Assembly: GCA_033549065.1 (NCBI GenBank)
Contig: JAWSUE010000005.1
Location: 62,001-126,000, forward strand
DNA length: 64,000 bases
DNA from: Bacillota bacterium
GTDB lineage: Bacteria; Bacillota; Dethiobacteria; DTU022
Reading direction: 5' to 3'
Notes under the pieces: model-generated
What the model was told of the DNA's origin: nothing
Seen by the model: only the letters and a program-made list of their open reading frames with translations
The model's database searches: none
Shown here: one piece after another, positions 24,835 to 34,942 of the stretch
Numbering within the stretch: position 1 is the stretch's first letter
Layout of the letters: each line of letters starts with the position of its first letter
Translations under genes and position numbers: made by a program

Positions 24835-25824
24835 TTGCTTTATCACCGACCGCTATCTGCTACAAGAAAAATAGTAAAATATCTTTTATTGATCCTGTTA
24901 GTTTTATTCACTATGCTATCGGTACTACCTTACCTTATACCTGTACGACAGTTGAATACGAGTCGGCATGATCTGAGTTTTATTAACAGTAGTTTTGCCA
25001 AAATTGATGATCAGGAAATACATTACCGCCTGTGGGGCGCCGACGATGAACAGGCAGAAAAGATTCTCCTAATTCATGGGTTTGGCGCTTCTACTTTTTC
25101 ATGGCGATTTACAGCACCATACCTTGAAGAACACGGTTACACGGTTATAGCTTCCGACCTGCCCGGCTTCGGGTTGTCTGAACGAAAAGCCGGCTTAGAC
25201 CATACTTCAGAAGCCAGGGCTGAATTAATGTGGGAGTTACTTGATAAGATCTGCCCTGAAAGTAAATGGCATCTGGTCGGCCACTCAATGGGAGGGGCTG
25301 TAGTTACGGCAATGGCCCTGCAAGAGCCGGATAGAGTAGAGAGTTTAACACTTGTTGCGGGAGCGGTTTTTGGCGCGGAAAACAAATTTATTCAAACTCT
25401 TTTTCGATATCCTCCATCCGGGCGCTGGGTTAAAGTTTTGGCCACGCATATGATTTTAAGGGAAAATAGAATTAAAGAATTGCTCGCTTCCGCATATGGT
25501 CGCGAACCGGTTTCTGATGAGGTGGAGGGTTATTTTCAGCCTGTGACCGTTGAAAAGAGCGAGGAGGTTTTTGCCGATCTTATGAAAACCGGCATTACAT
25601 CCATGGCAGATCGAGTGGAAGAAGTCGAATTGCCTGTACTCCTGGTCTGGGGGGAGGAAGATGCCTGGGTGCCTCTTGAACAGGGGCGGAAGCTGGTTGA
25701 TAAGTTTCCCCGCGCAGATCTGGTGATCATTCCCGAAGAAGGGCATGTTCCGATGGAAACATCTCCGGTGATATTTAATGAGATCCTGCTTATATTTATC
25801 AGTGAAGTAACTGATCGTGATTAG
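24835..25824 (+). CDS. Alpha/beta hydrolase, membrane anchored
   Basis: A 329-residue alpha/beta hydrolase with an N-terminal hydrophobic anchor (about residues 15-35). The oxyanion region is LIHGFGAS near residue 83, the nucleophile Ser is in GHSMGG near 149, the acid is in WGEEDAWV near 270 and the His is in EEGHVPME near 305. Substrate is unknown; an esterase or lipase role is likely. TTG 24835 follows AAGGAG from the end of the ferritin-like gene, so the two may be co-transcribed. It ends in TAG and overlaps the convergent dipeptidase gene by 4 bases. Confidence 0.85.
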   Translation: MLYHRPLSATRKIVKYLLLILLVLFTMLSVLPYLIPVRQLNTSRHDLSFINSSFAKIDDQEIHYRLWGADDEQAEKILLIHGFGASTFSWRFTAPYLEEHGYTVIASDLPGFGLSERKAGLDHTSEARAELMWELLDKICPESKWHLVGHSMGGAVVTAMALQEPDRVESLTLVAGAVFGAENKFIQTLFRYPPSGRWVKVLATHMILRENRIKELLASAYGREPVSDEVEGYFQPVTVEKSEEVFADLMKTGITSMADRVEEVELPVLLVWGEEDAWVPLEQGRKLVDKFPRADLVIIPEEGHVPMETSPVIFNEILLIFISEVTDRD

Positions 25825-26768
25825 GGTAGTACATCACTGAGGATCCTGTAGAAGTTTTTAGAGGTAATCCGGGCGATATCTTCCGAAGTGAACCCTCTTC
25901 TTTTGAGGCCGGTTATCAAGCCGGACAATCCAGTAACATCTTCCAGACCATGAAGTACTTTATCGATGCCGTCAAAATCTGAACCGATACCCAGGTGCTC
26001 TGTTCCGATAATATCAGCGATATAAACAAAATGGTCAAGCAGCCTGTCAAAAGTTGGATTCTTCGGATCGATAAAATCAGGGTAAAATGATACACCGATA
26101 ACACCGTCGTTTTCGCTCAGCTTTTTTAGCTCTTCATCTGAAAGATTTCGTGGGTGGTTGCATAGAGAGCGGGCATTTGCGTGGGATACCACAACCGGTT
26201 TGCTGCTGGTTTCAACTGCTTCAAAAAAACCATCTTCGTTAATATGGGCCAGGTCAACCAGCATGCCCATTCGGTTCATTTCGACGATCACATTTTTCCC
26301 GAAGCTAGTCAAACCTTCACCTCTTATTCCACTGCCTACACCTGTAGCCAGCTGATTTTGTTGGTTCCAGGTCAGACCAATGGCGCGGATGCCCAATCGG
26401 AATAGACTTTGGAGGACAGCAATTTCTCCTTCAAGCGCTTCACCACCTTCAATACAGAGTAGAGCTCCAATCTTATCGCTGTTAAAAAGGTTTTTTAAAT
26501 CTGCAGCGGAGTATATGGTGATAAAATCATCAGGGCAGCTTTCCATGGTTTCAAAATATCGCTCCAGAAGCGTAAGGCAGCGCTTTAATGATCCGACTGG
26601 CTTATACTCTTCTTCGATATAGAGGGCGAAAAATTGTAGTTTAACATTACCTTCTTTTAAACGGGGAAGATCGAGATGGCCCTCCCCGTTTCTCTTCGAA
26701 AAATCATAATTATCTGTATCAAATAACCTGACCGTATCGCAATGGCCATCTATTATCGGGTATTCCAT
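25821..26768 (-). CDS. Membrane dipeptidase (peptidase M19, renal dipeptidase family)
   Basis: A 315-residue metallopeptidase of the amidohydrolase fold. Zinc ligands are visible in order: DGHCDT at the N-terminus, CIEGGEAL near residue 125, VDLAHINEDGF near 192 and VVSHANAR near 212. GIGSDFDG is near residue 263. The family splits dipeptides, including those with D-residues. GAAGTGAT precedes ATG 26768. Confidence 0.92.
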   Translation of the reverse strand: MEYPIIDGHCDTVRLFDTDNYDFSKRNGEGHLDLPRLKEGNVKLQFFALYIEEEYKPVGSLKRCLTLLERYFETMESCPDDFITIYSAADLKNLFNSDKIGALLCIEGGEALEGEIAVLQSLFRLGIRAIGLTWNQQNQLATGVGSGIRGEGLTSFGKNVIVEMNRMGMLVDLAHINEDGFFEAVETSSKPVVVSHANARSLCNHPRNLSDEELKKLSENDGVIGVSFYPDFIDPKNPTFDRLLDHFVYIADIIGTEHLGIGSDFDGIDKVLHGLEDVTGLSGLITGLKRRGFTSEDIARITSKNFYRILSDVLP

Positions 26769-26789
26769 ATACTGTGATCACTTCCTAGT

Positions 26790-27875
26790 CTATTCTTCTT
26801 CCGGTTTTGGTTTCTCTTTTACAAAATAGTATTTGATCCTGCGTCCACTGCTTTTTACTGCATCTCCAAGACCCCGGGCCAGATTTTCACCTTTCTGAAA
26901 AGTTGTCTTTCCGGCATTATAAGTTTTTTTCGAGGTTTGTGTAATCAGATTTTGCCCGTAACGGAAAGGTCGTTTTCCTGCTTTTGCCGTAGCTTTGATT
27001 ACAGCTTTGGTTACGATGTATGTTGATTCGCTCAAAACTTTTGCCAGCAGGGCGGCAGCCTGTACTGCCGCAGCATGTCTCAGCTGAGTTTTTTCAGGTT
27101 TTACCAGTGAGGAACAATATTGTTTTGTAATCACCCCCACTCGTAAGGTTAGATAGGCATTTGATGAACCCTGGATTATTGAATTGGTAATCAAATTTGC
27201 TGCGGTGTTAAAAGCTGGAGTCAGTGATGAGAGGGAACTACCCATAATTGAAGCGATTACCGGTTCAAGCTGATCTTCGAGCAACTCCAGGTTTTCGATC
27301 CTGGTTGCCAGGAAAGCGGTAGCGAAAACGTTACCGTAGAGATAGGCCAGTTCACGCAGATTAGGCCGCTGATTGTAAAGCAGAGATACCTGCCAGATCA
27401 TCCTGAATTGGCTGAGGGCAACAATCACGGCGTCTAGTGCGCCATATTGAGAGATGGCAGTCATGATAAAAACGCCGCCTGCAGCTTCTTTAAGCCTGCT
27501 GTCGGCCAATATATCAAGTTCTTTTAGGGCAGCATCTATCGCTTCGCGATCCTCCGGATCTATTTTGTCATCTTTCACATGTGGATTTCTTGACAGCCTT
27601 TTGGCAAGCTGTTGAAGGTATCTGCGGTATTCTTCTCCCTCTGTATCTTCCGGAGGGAACAGGGTCAGCGGTCTCTTGAAAATTAAAAACAGGGGAACGA
27701 TGATAACCGCGGCATAAACAGCCAGTAATAAATATAAAACTATTTGCCCCAGGACAGGATGAATTCCGGTTGCCAGCGATACAGCCTGACTTGTCTGATT
27801 AATGACAAATAAGATAAAGAGAAGGGTCAGGAATGCAGTAATTGTGACCATAATTTTTTTAATAAATCCAGACAT
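26790..27875 (-). CDS. DUF697-like membrane protein
   Basis: A 361-residue protein with two N-terminal hydrophobic segments (about residues 8-30 and 43-65). A soluble region with an acidic linker comes next, then a helical domain with SQYGALDAVIVALSQFRMIWQVSLLYNQRPN near residue 147, which resembles the DUF697/YcjF family. A basic C-terminal tail follows. Function is unknown; relatives are often linked to GTPases, but none is adjacent here. It lies between the dipeptidase and kbl in the same direction with small gaps, so probably in one transcription unit. Confidence 0.65.
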   Translation of the reverse strand: MSGFIKKIMVTITAFLTLLFILFVINQTSQAVSLATGIHPVLGQIVLYLLLAVYAAVIIVPLFLIFKRPLTLFPPEDTEGEEYRRYLQQLAKRLSRNPHVKDDKIDPEDREAIDAALKELDILADSRLKEAAGGVFIMTAISQYGALDAVIVALSQFRMIWQVSLLYNQRPNLRELAYLYGNVFATAFLATRIENLELLEDQLEPVIASIMGSSLSSLTPAFNTAANLITNSIIQGSSNAYLTLRVGVITKQYCSSLVKPEKTQLRHAAAVQAAALLAKVLSESTYIVTKAVIKATAKAGKRPFRYGQNLITQTSKKTYNAGKTTFQKGENLARGLGDAVKSSGRRIKYYFVKEKPKPEEE

Positions 27876-27889
27876 TAAGTCACCTGCTC

Positions 27890-29077
27890 TCAGATTACTT
27901 TCAATTCCCTGCCAACCTTGATAAAAGCTGAAATTGCCTTATCCAAATGTTCTTTTTCGTGGGCTGCAGATAGCTGAACCCTGATCCGCGCTTTACCCCT
28001 GGGGACAACAGGGAAGGCAAATCCGATAACATAGATTCCTTCTTTTAACATCAGGTCGGCCATCTTCAGGGCTAGAGGTTCATTGTAGAGCATGACTGGA
28101 ACAATTGCGGTTTCTCCAGGAACTACTGTGAAACCGGCATTAATCATTTTTTGGCGGAAATAAGCTGCGTTTTCCATAACTTTATCACGTAATTCGTTGG
28201 AACTTGAAAGCATTTCAATAACTTTCAATGTGCCTCCGACCACGGCAGGAGCAAGAGAATTAGAAAAGAGGTAAGGTCTGGATCGCTGGCGAAGCATCTC
28301 GATCAGTTCGATTCTTCCCGATGTACACCCTCCCATAGCTCCTCCGAGTGCTTTGCCGAATGTAGTTGTGATCAGGTCTATTTTGCCTTCCAACCCGAAG
28401 TGTTCGAAGCTTCCCCGGCCGGTCTTTCCGATATAGCCTGTCGCGTGGCTGTCATCAACCATAACCAGGGCATCATATTCTTCAGCCAGCTTACAGATTT
28501 CAGGAAGTTTGGCTATATCTCCATCCATGGAGAATACACCGTCGGTTGCGATTAAACGATACCTGGACTGCTTTGCCTCCTCAAGGCAGTTACGCAGCTC
28601 TTTCATGTCAGAATGTTTATAACGGTATCGCGCAGCTTTACACAACCTGACTCCGTCGATAATCGAAGCATGATTTAACTCGTCAGATATTATGGCACTA
28701 TCTTCTCCAAGCAGAGGTTCAAAGATACCACCGTTAGCGTCAAAACAGGCTGCGTATAATATAGTATCTTCGGTATGCAGAAATTCAGATACCTTCTGTT
28801 CAAGTTCTTTGTGAATCTGCTGAGTGCCGCAGATAAACCTGACTGATGAAAGTCCGTAGCCCCACATTTCCATAGTATTCCTGGCTGCTTCAATAACTGC
28901 GGGATGGCTGGCCAGGCCAAGGTAATTATTTGCACAAAAATTAAGGACTTTTTCACCGGAAGAAATTGAAATATTTGATGATTGCGGACTCGTTATGATC
29001 CGTTCTTTTTTATATAACCCGTCCTGCTGCAATACCTTAAATTGTGAACGTAAATCTTCAAGAATCTTTTTTGACAT
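27890..29077 (-). CDS. kbl: Glycine C-acetyltransferase (2-amino-3-ketobutyrate CoA ligase)
   Basis: A 395-residue PLP alpha-oxoamine synthase. It cleaves 2-amino-3-oxobutyrate with CoA to glycine and acetyl-CoA. Visible motifs are FCANNYLGLASHP near residue 48, SVRFICGTQ, DELNHASIIDG near 131, VDDSHATGYIG near 207 and the PLP lysine in TTFGKALGGAMGG near 240. ATG 29077 is preferred over the upstream GTG because AAGGTGG is then well spaced. It pairs with tdh 39 bases upstream, forming a two-step threonine degradation unit. Confidence 0.94.
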   Translation of the reverse strand: MSKKILEDLRSQFKVLQQDGLYKKERIITSPQSSNISISSGEKVLNFCANNYLGLASHPAVIEAARNTMEMWGYGLSSVRFICGTQQIHKELEQKVSEFLHTEDTILYAACFDANGGIFEPLLGEDSAIISDELNHASIIDGVRLCKAARYRYKHSDMKELRNCLEEAKQSRYRLIATDGVFSMDGDIAKLPEICKLAEEYDALVMVDDSHATGYIGKTGRGSFEHFGLEGKIDLITTTFGKALGGAMGGCTSGRIELIEMLRQRSRPYLFSNSLAPAVVGGTLKVIEMLSSSNELRDKVMENAAYFRQKMINAGFTVVPGETAIVPVMLYNEPLALKMADLMLKEGIYVIGFAFPVVPRGKARIRVQLSAAHEKEHLDKAISAFIKVGRELKVI

Positions 29078-29116
29078 GTGATCCACCTTCCTGAACAGAC
29101 TTTTTCCGACAAAGTT

Positions 29117-30067
29117 TTATTTCAGCTTTTTGGAAAGGATAGAAAGCATATCTTTGGTCATCGCTGTAAGATCATATTTTGGATTCCAGCCCCATTCGCT
29201 GCGGGCTGCTGAATCGTCAAGCGAATCAGGCCAGCTATCGGCGATAGACTGACGGACGGGATCAATTTCGTAATCGATTTCTAATTGAGGCAAATGTTTC
29301 TTTATCTCAGCAGCGAGCTGGAGTGGAGTTACAGTGATTGCCGAAACATTGAAAGCATTCCGATGCTGCAATCTAAAAGGATCTGCTTCCATAAGCTGGA
29401 CCGCTCCTTCAAGTACATCGGGCATGTAGATCATATCTATAGAGCTATCTTCTTTTAAAAAACAAGTGTAGCGGCTTTTCTTAAGAGCATCATAAAAAAT
29501 GTGGACGGCATAATCAGTAGTACCGCCACCAGGCATGGCAGCACTTGAGATAACGCCGGGATACCTGAGACCGCGAATATCAAGATCATATTTCAGGTGA
29601 TAGTAATCGCAAAGCAGTTCACCGGAAACTTTGGATACACCGTAAATGGAAGTCGGTCTGGTAAGGGCATCCTGAGGAGTCTTAACTTTCGGTGCATCGG
29701 GACCAAAAACAGCTATTGAACTGGGGAAAAAGAGAGAGCACTTATATGCCCGGGCAATCTCGAGGACATTCACCAGTCCGTTCATATTAATTTCCCATAG
29801 CTCCTGTGGGTTGCTTTCCCCCCGGGCTGATAGCATGGAAGCCAGATGATATATAGTATCTATCTCATATTTCTTAACGGTATAATCAATCTGTTCAGGC
29901 CGGGTAATGTCAATAAGTTCAAAAGGTCCTTCATAGAGGATTGTGCATTCCTCCCTGATCCTTCTGCCGGAAGCAACGACATTTTCCAGGCCGTAAATAT
30001 TTCTGAGATAGGGGACCAATTCTGTTCCGATCTGGCCCATTGCACCGGTAACCAATATTTTTTTCAC
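29117..30067 (-). CDS. tdh: L-threonine 3-dehydrogenase, short-chain/epimerase type
   Basis: A 316-residue NAD-dependent enzyme of the extended SDR type that oxidises threonine to 2-amino-3-oxobutyrate. The NAD-binding motif GAMGQIG is at residue 8. YHLASMLSARGE is near residue 73, the catalytic Tyr and Lys are in YGVSK near 142, and RYPGVIS is near 168, as in epimerase-type threonine dehydrogenases. GTG 30067 follows GGGAGGAAA. Kbl follows, which supports the assignment over UDP-sugar epimerase. Confidence 0.92.
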   Translation of the reverse strand: MKKILVTGAMGQIGTELVPYLRNIYGLENVVASGRRIREECTILYEGPFELIDITRPEQIDYTVKKYEIDTIYHLASMLSARGESNPQELWEINMNGLVNVLEIARAYKCSLFFPSSIAVFGPDAPKVKTPQDALTRPTSIYGVSKVSGELLCDYYHLKYDLDIRGLRYPGVISSAAMPGGGTTDYAVHIFYDALKKSRYTCFLKEDSSIDMIYMPDVLEGAVQLMEADPFRLQHRNAFNVSAITVTPLQLAAEIKKHLPQLEIDYEIDPVRQSIADSWPDSLDDSAARSEWGWNPKYDLTAMTKDMLSILSKKLK

Positions 30068-30284
30068 TGCAGATTTTTCCTCCCTAAATATGTTTGCCTC
30101 CAGCGAGACATAGTTAATCAGACTTAGTGATTAAGCCTGAATATTTAATAATTCTGTTTTTAAAGGTAGATCCCTTTATTTGCTATTACCGGAACAATGC
30201 TTACCCGGGTGTCAATAACAAAGGTTGGAATAAAAATATGTTATAATAAAAAACCAAACTCCATGATAAAGCTGGTGAACTGTA

Positions 30285-32303
30285 ATGAAAATGATTAAAA
30301 CCGCATGTTCGTTGGATTGCTGGGATCAGTGTGCTTTTTTGGTTGGAGTAGAGAATGGGAAAATAGCTTCCATCGGGCCTGATCCGGATCAACCGATTAC
30401 AGCCTGCAGCATTTGTGTCAAGGGAAAGAAGCATCTGGAAAGATTTTATCATCCCCATCGGTTGATGAACCCTTTACTGAAAAAGGCTGGTAGTTTTACA
30501 CGAGTAAGCTGGAATGAAGCTCTTCATACTATGGCGGAAAAGATATCCAAATCATTAAATAACCACGGACCGCTCTCACTGCTCCACTTTTTTGATGGTG
30601 GATACGGGGGGCTTCTGAAGAATATTGAATCAAGATTTTTCAGTGCTCTTGGAGGATGCACCATGCATCGGGGCAGCCTGTGCTGGGGTGCCGGATTGGC
30701 GGCACAGCGTTATGACTTTGGCACGATCATGTCACACCACCATGAGGATTTGATCAATTCAAAACTGATTGTTATCTGGGGCCGGAATCCTGCTTATACC
30801 CAGGTTCACTTGCTACCCTATATACGCAGAGCCAGTGAAAAAGGGGCAAAGGTTATTTTGATTGATCCAATCCGGACCGCCACGGCTGGTCTGGCCGATG
30901 AGCATGTCAGAATCAATCCCGGTACTGATGGTGCGCTTGCCCTGGGCATGGCGGGAATTATAATTGAGTCAGGGATTGCTGATTTTAATTTCATATCCAG
31001 TTATACCACCGGTTTTGAACAGTATAGGGAACTGTGTGCTGACTACACGCCGGACAAAACCGCAGAAATTACAGGGATCCCTTCAGAAAAAATCATGAAA
31101 CTTGCACTGGATTATGCCGGCCATAAACCAGCTTCTTTAATGATCGGTTTTGGAGTGCAGCGACACAGCAACGGGGGGAATACTATCCGGGCTATTGATG
31201 CCCTCGCTGCTGTAACCGGTAATATAGGGATTGCGGGTGGCGGTGCCAATTATGCCAATTTCAGAACCACCCGCCTGATTGATCATGATTACCTCGGCGG
31301 AGTGGATCTTAACCCAACTCACCGCATATATTCGAAACCAAAGCTTGCAGAAACAATTATGAATTTAAAAGATCCCGAAATTGATTTTCTTTACATTAGC
31401 CGCTCAAACCCGATGGTTCAGATCGGTGACAGTGAATTAATGCGTGCGGCTCTATCAAAGGTACCGTTTGTTGTTACTGCCGACCATTTCATGACCGATA
31501 CCGCTGCGGCATCCGATCTGGTTCTGCCGGCTGCCTGTTTCCCCGAAGCAGAAGATATTTTCTTCACTTCGATGAGCCACCAGTATCTAAATTATGGACC
31601 AAAAATTATCGACCCTCCAGGTGAATGCCGGGTTGAATACGACTATCTGAAGGAATTGGCAGATCTTCTGGGCGTTGAGGGATTTCCGGAAGCTGATTCA
31701 TCCGAACTGCTGACCCGGGCTATACGACCTCTCACTGCTGCCCTGGGGATCACTTTGGAAGATATCAAAGAAAAATCTCCGCTGCTTCTTCCGGGAGGCA
31801 ATGAAATCCCCTGGGCTGACCGGGTGTTTGAAACTGCAGATGGGAAATACAACTTCGATTCGGAGAAAGCTGTTAATGATGGGGCTGATGGTTTGCCCCT
31901 GTACCACGAACCTATTGAGCTGAGTGACCAGAATATCCGGGGAAAAGGTTATCGTTATTGGTTTGCCACACCACATCCACGAAATTCCATACACTCCATT
32001 CACCGCCTGAACAGCGCCGATGAAATCTGGGCTTACATCTCTTCTGAGACTGCCCGGTTCGAGAATCTTGTTGATGGTGAAGAGGTCAGGGTTTCTTCAA
32101 TCCGGGGAACCATTGAGTTAAAAGTGAAGATAAGTGACAACGTGCCTCCCGAGACAGTCATGGTTTATGAAGGATGGTGGCATAATACCGGTAGTGTTGT
32201 AAATAAACTTGCCCCTGACCGGGTTACCGATATCGGTGATCAGGCCGCTTACTACGATTGTTTATGTCGAATTGATAAAAAGAATATGCAAGTTAAAGCA
32301 TGA
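30285..32303 (+). CDS. Molybdopterin-dependent oxidoreductase, stand-alone catalytic subunit
   Basis: A 672-residue DMSO-reductase-family protein. The N-terminal 4Fe-4S ligands are Cys8, Cys12, Cys16 and Cys44. Pterin-binding stretches follow: IWGRNPAYTQVH near residue 165, VILIDPIRTATAGLAD near 190 and NPGTDGALALGM near 210. The C-terminal domain starts near 560 and includes WFATPHPRNSIHS. No electron-transfer or membrane subunit lies next to it, and no twin-arginine signal is present, so it should be cytoplasmic with an unknown partner and substrate. It is transcribed divergently from tdh. ATG 30285 lacks a strong ribosome site; ATG 30291 is also possible. Confidence 0.85.
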   Translation: MKMIKTACSLDCWDQCAFLVGVENGKIASIGPDPDQPITACSICVKGKKHLERFYHPHRLMNPLLKKAGSFTRVSWNEALHTMAEKISKSLNNHGPLSLLHFFDGGYGGLLKNIESRFFSALGGCTMHRGSLCWGAGLAAQRYDFGTIMSHHHEDLINSKLIVIWGRNPAYTQVHLLPYIRRASEKGAKVILIDPIRTATAGLADEHVRINPGTDGALALGMAGIIIESGIADFNFISSYTTGFEQYRELCADYTPDKTAEITGIPSEKIMKLALDYAGHKPASLMIGFGVQRHSNGGNTIRAIDALAAVTGNIGIAGGGANYANFRTTRLIDHDYLGGVDLNPTHRIYSKPKLAETIMNLKDPEIDFLYISRSNPMVQIGDSELMRAALSKVPFVVTADHFMTDTAAASDLVLPAACFPEAEDIFFTSMSHQYLNYGPKIIDPPGECRVEYDYLKELADLLGVEGFPEADSSELLTRAIRPLTAALGITLEDIKEKSPLLLPGGNEIPWADRVFETADGKYNFDSEKAVNDGADGLPLYHEPIELSDQNIRGKGYRYWFATPHPRNSIHSIHRLNSADEIWAYISSETARFENLVDGEEVRVSSIRGTIELKVKISDNVPPETVMVYEGWWHNTGSVVNKLAPDRVTDIGDQAAYYDCLCRIDKKNMQVKA

Positions 32304-32442
32304 TCGAACATAAATTCCGGGATTATTTTGTATCTGACTTATTTTGTGTTACTATAAAAATCAAAGTCAGGGATATCCTTATAAAACATATAACTATAAT
32401 AGAAACTCCAGTAATTCACCACTACGCTGCAAATTTAATTTC

Positions 32443-34911
32443 ATGTTGATCACGAAAGGTTTGTTTATTCTGTACTTCATACCGGTTATTTTAATCATTT
32501 TATTACTGGCCTGGCTGATTTACAGAAAACAGCTGCAGAACCTGGTCAGGCCTTTAAAATACAGAGCTCAGTTTTCAGGAGCCCCTTTGTATATAGCTGG
32601 AAGTACCAGTGGTTCTCCCATGAGTGAGATGGGAAGCCATTTAGGTTTTAAAACGGTTCCTGAAAGCGCCAGGGCGGGATGCAGCGCTCTTTTTGCTACC
32701 ATTACATCACTTGGAGCAGGCAGGCTGTATGACTTCGCTTTCAGACTTTATGCAGATGGTGATAAGAAATATTTTAAGTTATCCAAACCGCGAAAAGTAC
32801 ATTTTAATCCATACTGCATTGAAGAAGAAGCAGAAGACCTTCATTTCCGCATGCGCAGCAGGTTGTTTTTTATTCAGCATAATCTTGCTATTTTTGAATC
32901 TGTGTGGGAATCTGACAGAGAAACGAGAGTCCAGCCGGCCTGTTATTTTATACCAACTGCCGGGCGGGATCTGGAAAATCCTTATCCGCATTTTAACGGG
33001 TTCACTTTTTTCAAGGAAAACGGGAGAGGTATTCACCTTTCCAATTATCATCGGATTCCCGGTCAGAAGCTTTATATTTATTTCCTGCCTTCGGAGGGAG
33101 GACAGGCTGGAAAGAAAGAACTGCGTGGGCCCAAGGTAAGATTGCTCCCCGGAGAGATTTTTAAATGGTCGATTATAATCTCATTTTCAGCAGATTTTTC
33201 TGATTTACCGAAACTAAGGGCAGAGAGAGCACTTGATCATCTGGAGAAATTGATAGAAACTGCAGAAAACCGCTGGAGAAAATTTCACAGCAGTATTACT
33301 CTTCCCTGTGAATCGGAAAAGGAATCGGCGAGAAGGACTCTTGAACTTGCTTCCTGGGCCTTAAACAATAGTTTGTACTACCCGCGAGGTAATATGAAAC
33401 GTTGGGGTTCAGTACCATCAAAAGTTTACTTCCCATTTATATGGGGTTGGGATACTCCGCAGCATGTTCTCGGAATAAGCGAATGGAACCCCGGGAAAGC
33501 TGCTGAAGTGCTGCTCACCCAGCTCGAAGGCAACAGCCGGGCCAGGGATAAAGCCCGGTTTAAACTGAGGGTTAAAGGGATAACAATTTTTTCAGGTTCC
33601 GAGCGCAGCCATATCCCCAGTAAAGTTGATGATTCTTTAAAAGGGGTGCTTGATCTGTATTCTCAGCCACCCCTGCAATCCTGGGCAGCTGTCAGGGTTT
33701 ATGAACGATTCAGCCATGCCGGGGAAAGAGAAAAATTCCTGAAAATGGCACTACCTCCCTTACGCGAGAATTTGCACTGGTGGGAAGAAAATCGAAAACT
33801 GAAAAATGGTTTCTTTTCTTATCTGAACGGTCTTGAATCAGGGCTTGATGACAGCCCCCGTTTCTACCCACCCAGTTTTCTTCCCAGTTTTATTATCGGA
33901 CTGGTTCCGCGTTTTTTCAGTGCGGTTGATTTAAACTGCTGGCTGTTCCAATCTTATCTTAATGTGGCTTACCTCTGCAGGAAAGCCGGATTGATAGATG
34001 AAGCAGCAAGATATAATGAACATAGCGGCGAACTGAAGAAGAAAATAACCGAGGGGTTATGGTCTTCGAAGCAGGAAGCCTGGTTGGACAGACGTAACGG
34101 AACATTTATCGAGGTGATGACTCCGGCAATATGGTGGCCGGTTTTTACAGGAGCCTGTAATTGCCTGGAGAAAATCCGGACGGTTATAGAAAAACACTTA
34201 TTGGATCCTGATAAATTCTGGGGTGAATATGGCATTCCAAGTGTTGCTTTCAATGACTATAACTATAACAGCAGGAAGGATGGTTATTACTGGCGAGGAC
34301 AGATCTGGATGATAAACAACTACGCTGCTCTGGAGGTTTTGTACCGCTTCGGTTACACGAGAGAAGCTTCGCTGCTGCATGAAAGGATTACCCGCACATT
34401 ATACAATTCTGCAGGGTTGTATGAAACCTATAATGCAGAAACCGGGGCCATAGGTTGGAGTTCACGCGGGCCGGGGGACCCGGCTGTAATGCAGTTCGGT
34501 ATGTCTTCAGCATGGGCAATACAGATTCTTTACTGTCGTTATCAGCATTTTTGTTATATCTTCCCTGAAACAAGGGAGCTGACAGGATATATTCAGTGGG
34601 CGACAACATTTGATCATTCCCCTCGACTGTCTCCACCCAGCGTGGAATCAGAGCCAGATGAAGCCGTACTGCAGGTTGATTTGCCCGGAGGGCAGGGCTA
34701 TGATCTTCCCAAATTGAACTTTAAAAGCCTTGACAACAAACCGCTCTTATTGTCTTCCGAACTTAGCCTGAGATTTGATATTTCTGCCGGAAGAAGCAAT
34801 CAAGATGATGAAATAGTTTTTATCTGGATGGGCCAGCGTTACAATGTAAAACCTGAAATGAATTATATTCTCAGAATCAACGGGGCTGGCGGTGAATTAA
34901 TCACAATCTGA
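32443..34911 (+). CDS. GH63-like alpha-glycosidase, membrane anchored
   Basis: A protein of about 822 residues with an N-terminal hydrophobic segment (about residues 8-28), a beta-rich N-terminal domain and an (alpha/alpha)6-barrel. Barrel motifs recall family GH63 glucosidases and mannosylglycerate hydrolases: FIWGWDTPQHVLGI near residue 330, LESGLDDSPRFY near 463 with the probable acid Asp, YYWRGQIWMINNYAALEVL near 615, and YETYNAETG near 660. The start is uncertain: ATG 32443 directly precedes the hydrophobic anchor but has no clear ribosome site, and the frame is open from TTG 32344. The following deacetylase gene, 31 bases on, suggests joint work on a cell-surface or storage polysaccharide (inference). 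Confidence 0.78.
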   Translation: MLITKGLFILYFIPVILIILLLAWLIYRKQLQNLVRPLKYRAQFSGAPLYIAGSTSGSPMSEMGSHLGFKTVPESARAGCSALFATITSLGAGRLYDFAFRLYADGDKKYFKLSKPRKVHFNPYCIEEEAEDLHFRMRSRLFFIQHNLAIFESVWESDRETRVQPACYFIPTAGRDLENPYPHFNGFTFFKENGRGIHLSNYHRIPGQKLYIYFLPSEGGQAGKKELRGPKVRLLPGEIFKWSIIISFSADFSDLPKLRAERALDHLEKLIETAENRWRKFHSSITLPCESEKESARRTLELASWALNNSLYYPRGNMKRWGSVPSKVYFPFIWGWDTPQHVLGISEWNPGKAAEVLLTQLEGNSRARDKARFKLRVKGITIFSGSERSHIPSKVDDSLKGVLDLYSQPPLQSWAAVRVYERFSHAGEREKFLKMALPPLRENLHWWEENRKLKNGFFSYLNGLESGLDDSPRFYPPSFLPSFIIGLVPRFFSAVDLNCWLFQSYLNVAYLCRKAGLIDEAARYNEHSGELKKKITEGLWSSKQEAWLDRRNGTFIEVMTPAIWWPVFTGACNCLEKIRTVIEKHLLDPDKFWGEYGIPSVAFNDYNYNSRKDGYYWRGQIWMINNYAALEVLYRFGYTREASLLHERITRTLYNSAGLYETYNAETGAIGWSSRGPGDPAVMQFGMSSAWAIQILYCRYQHFCYIFPETRELTGYIQWATTFDHSPRLSPPSVESEPDEAVLQVDLPGGQGYDLPKLNFKSLDNKPLLLSSELSLRFDISAGRSNQDDEIVFIWMGQRYNVKPEMNYILRINGAGGELITI

Positions 34912-34942
34912 CTTAGAGAAAAAGATTACAGGAGGTTTAATT

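Noticed and set aside
32693-33139. 148-codon frame overlapping the GH63-like gene
   Set aside because: It lies in another frame inside a longer gene with conserved motifs and has no recognisable content.
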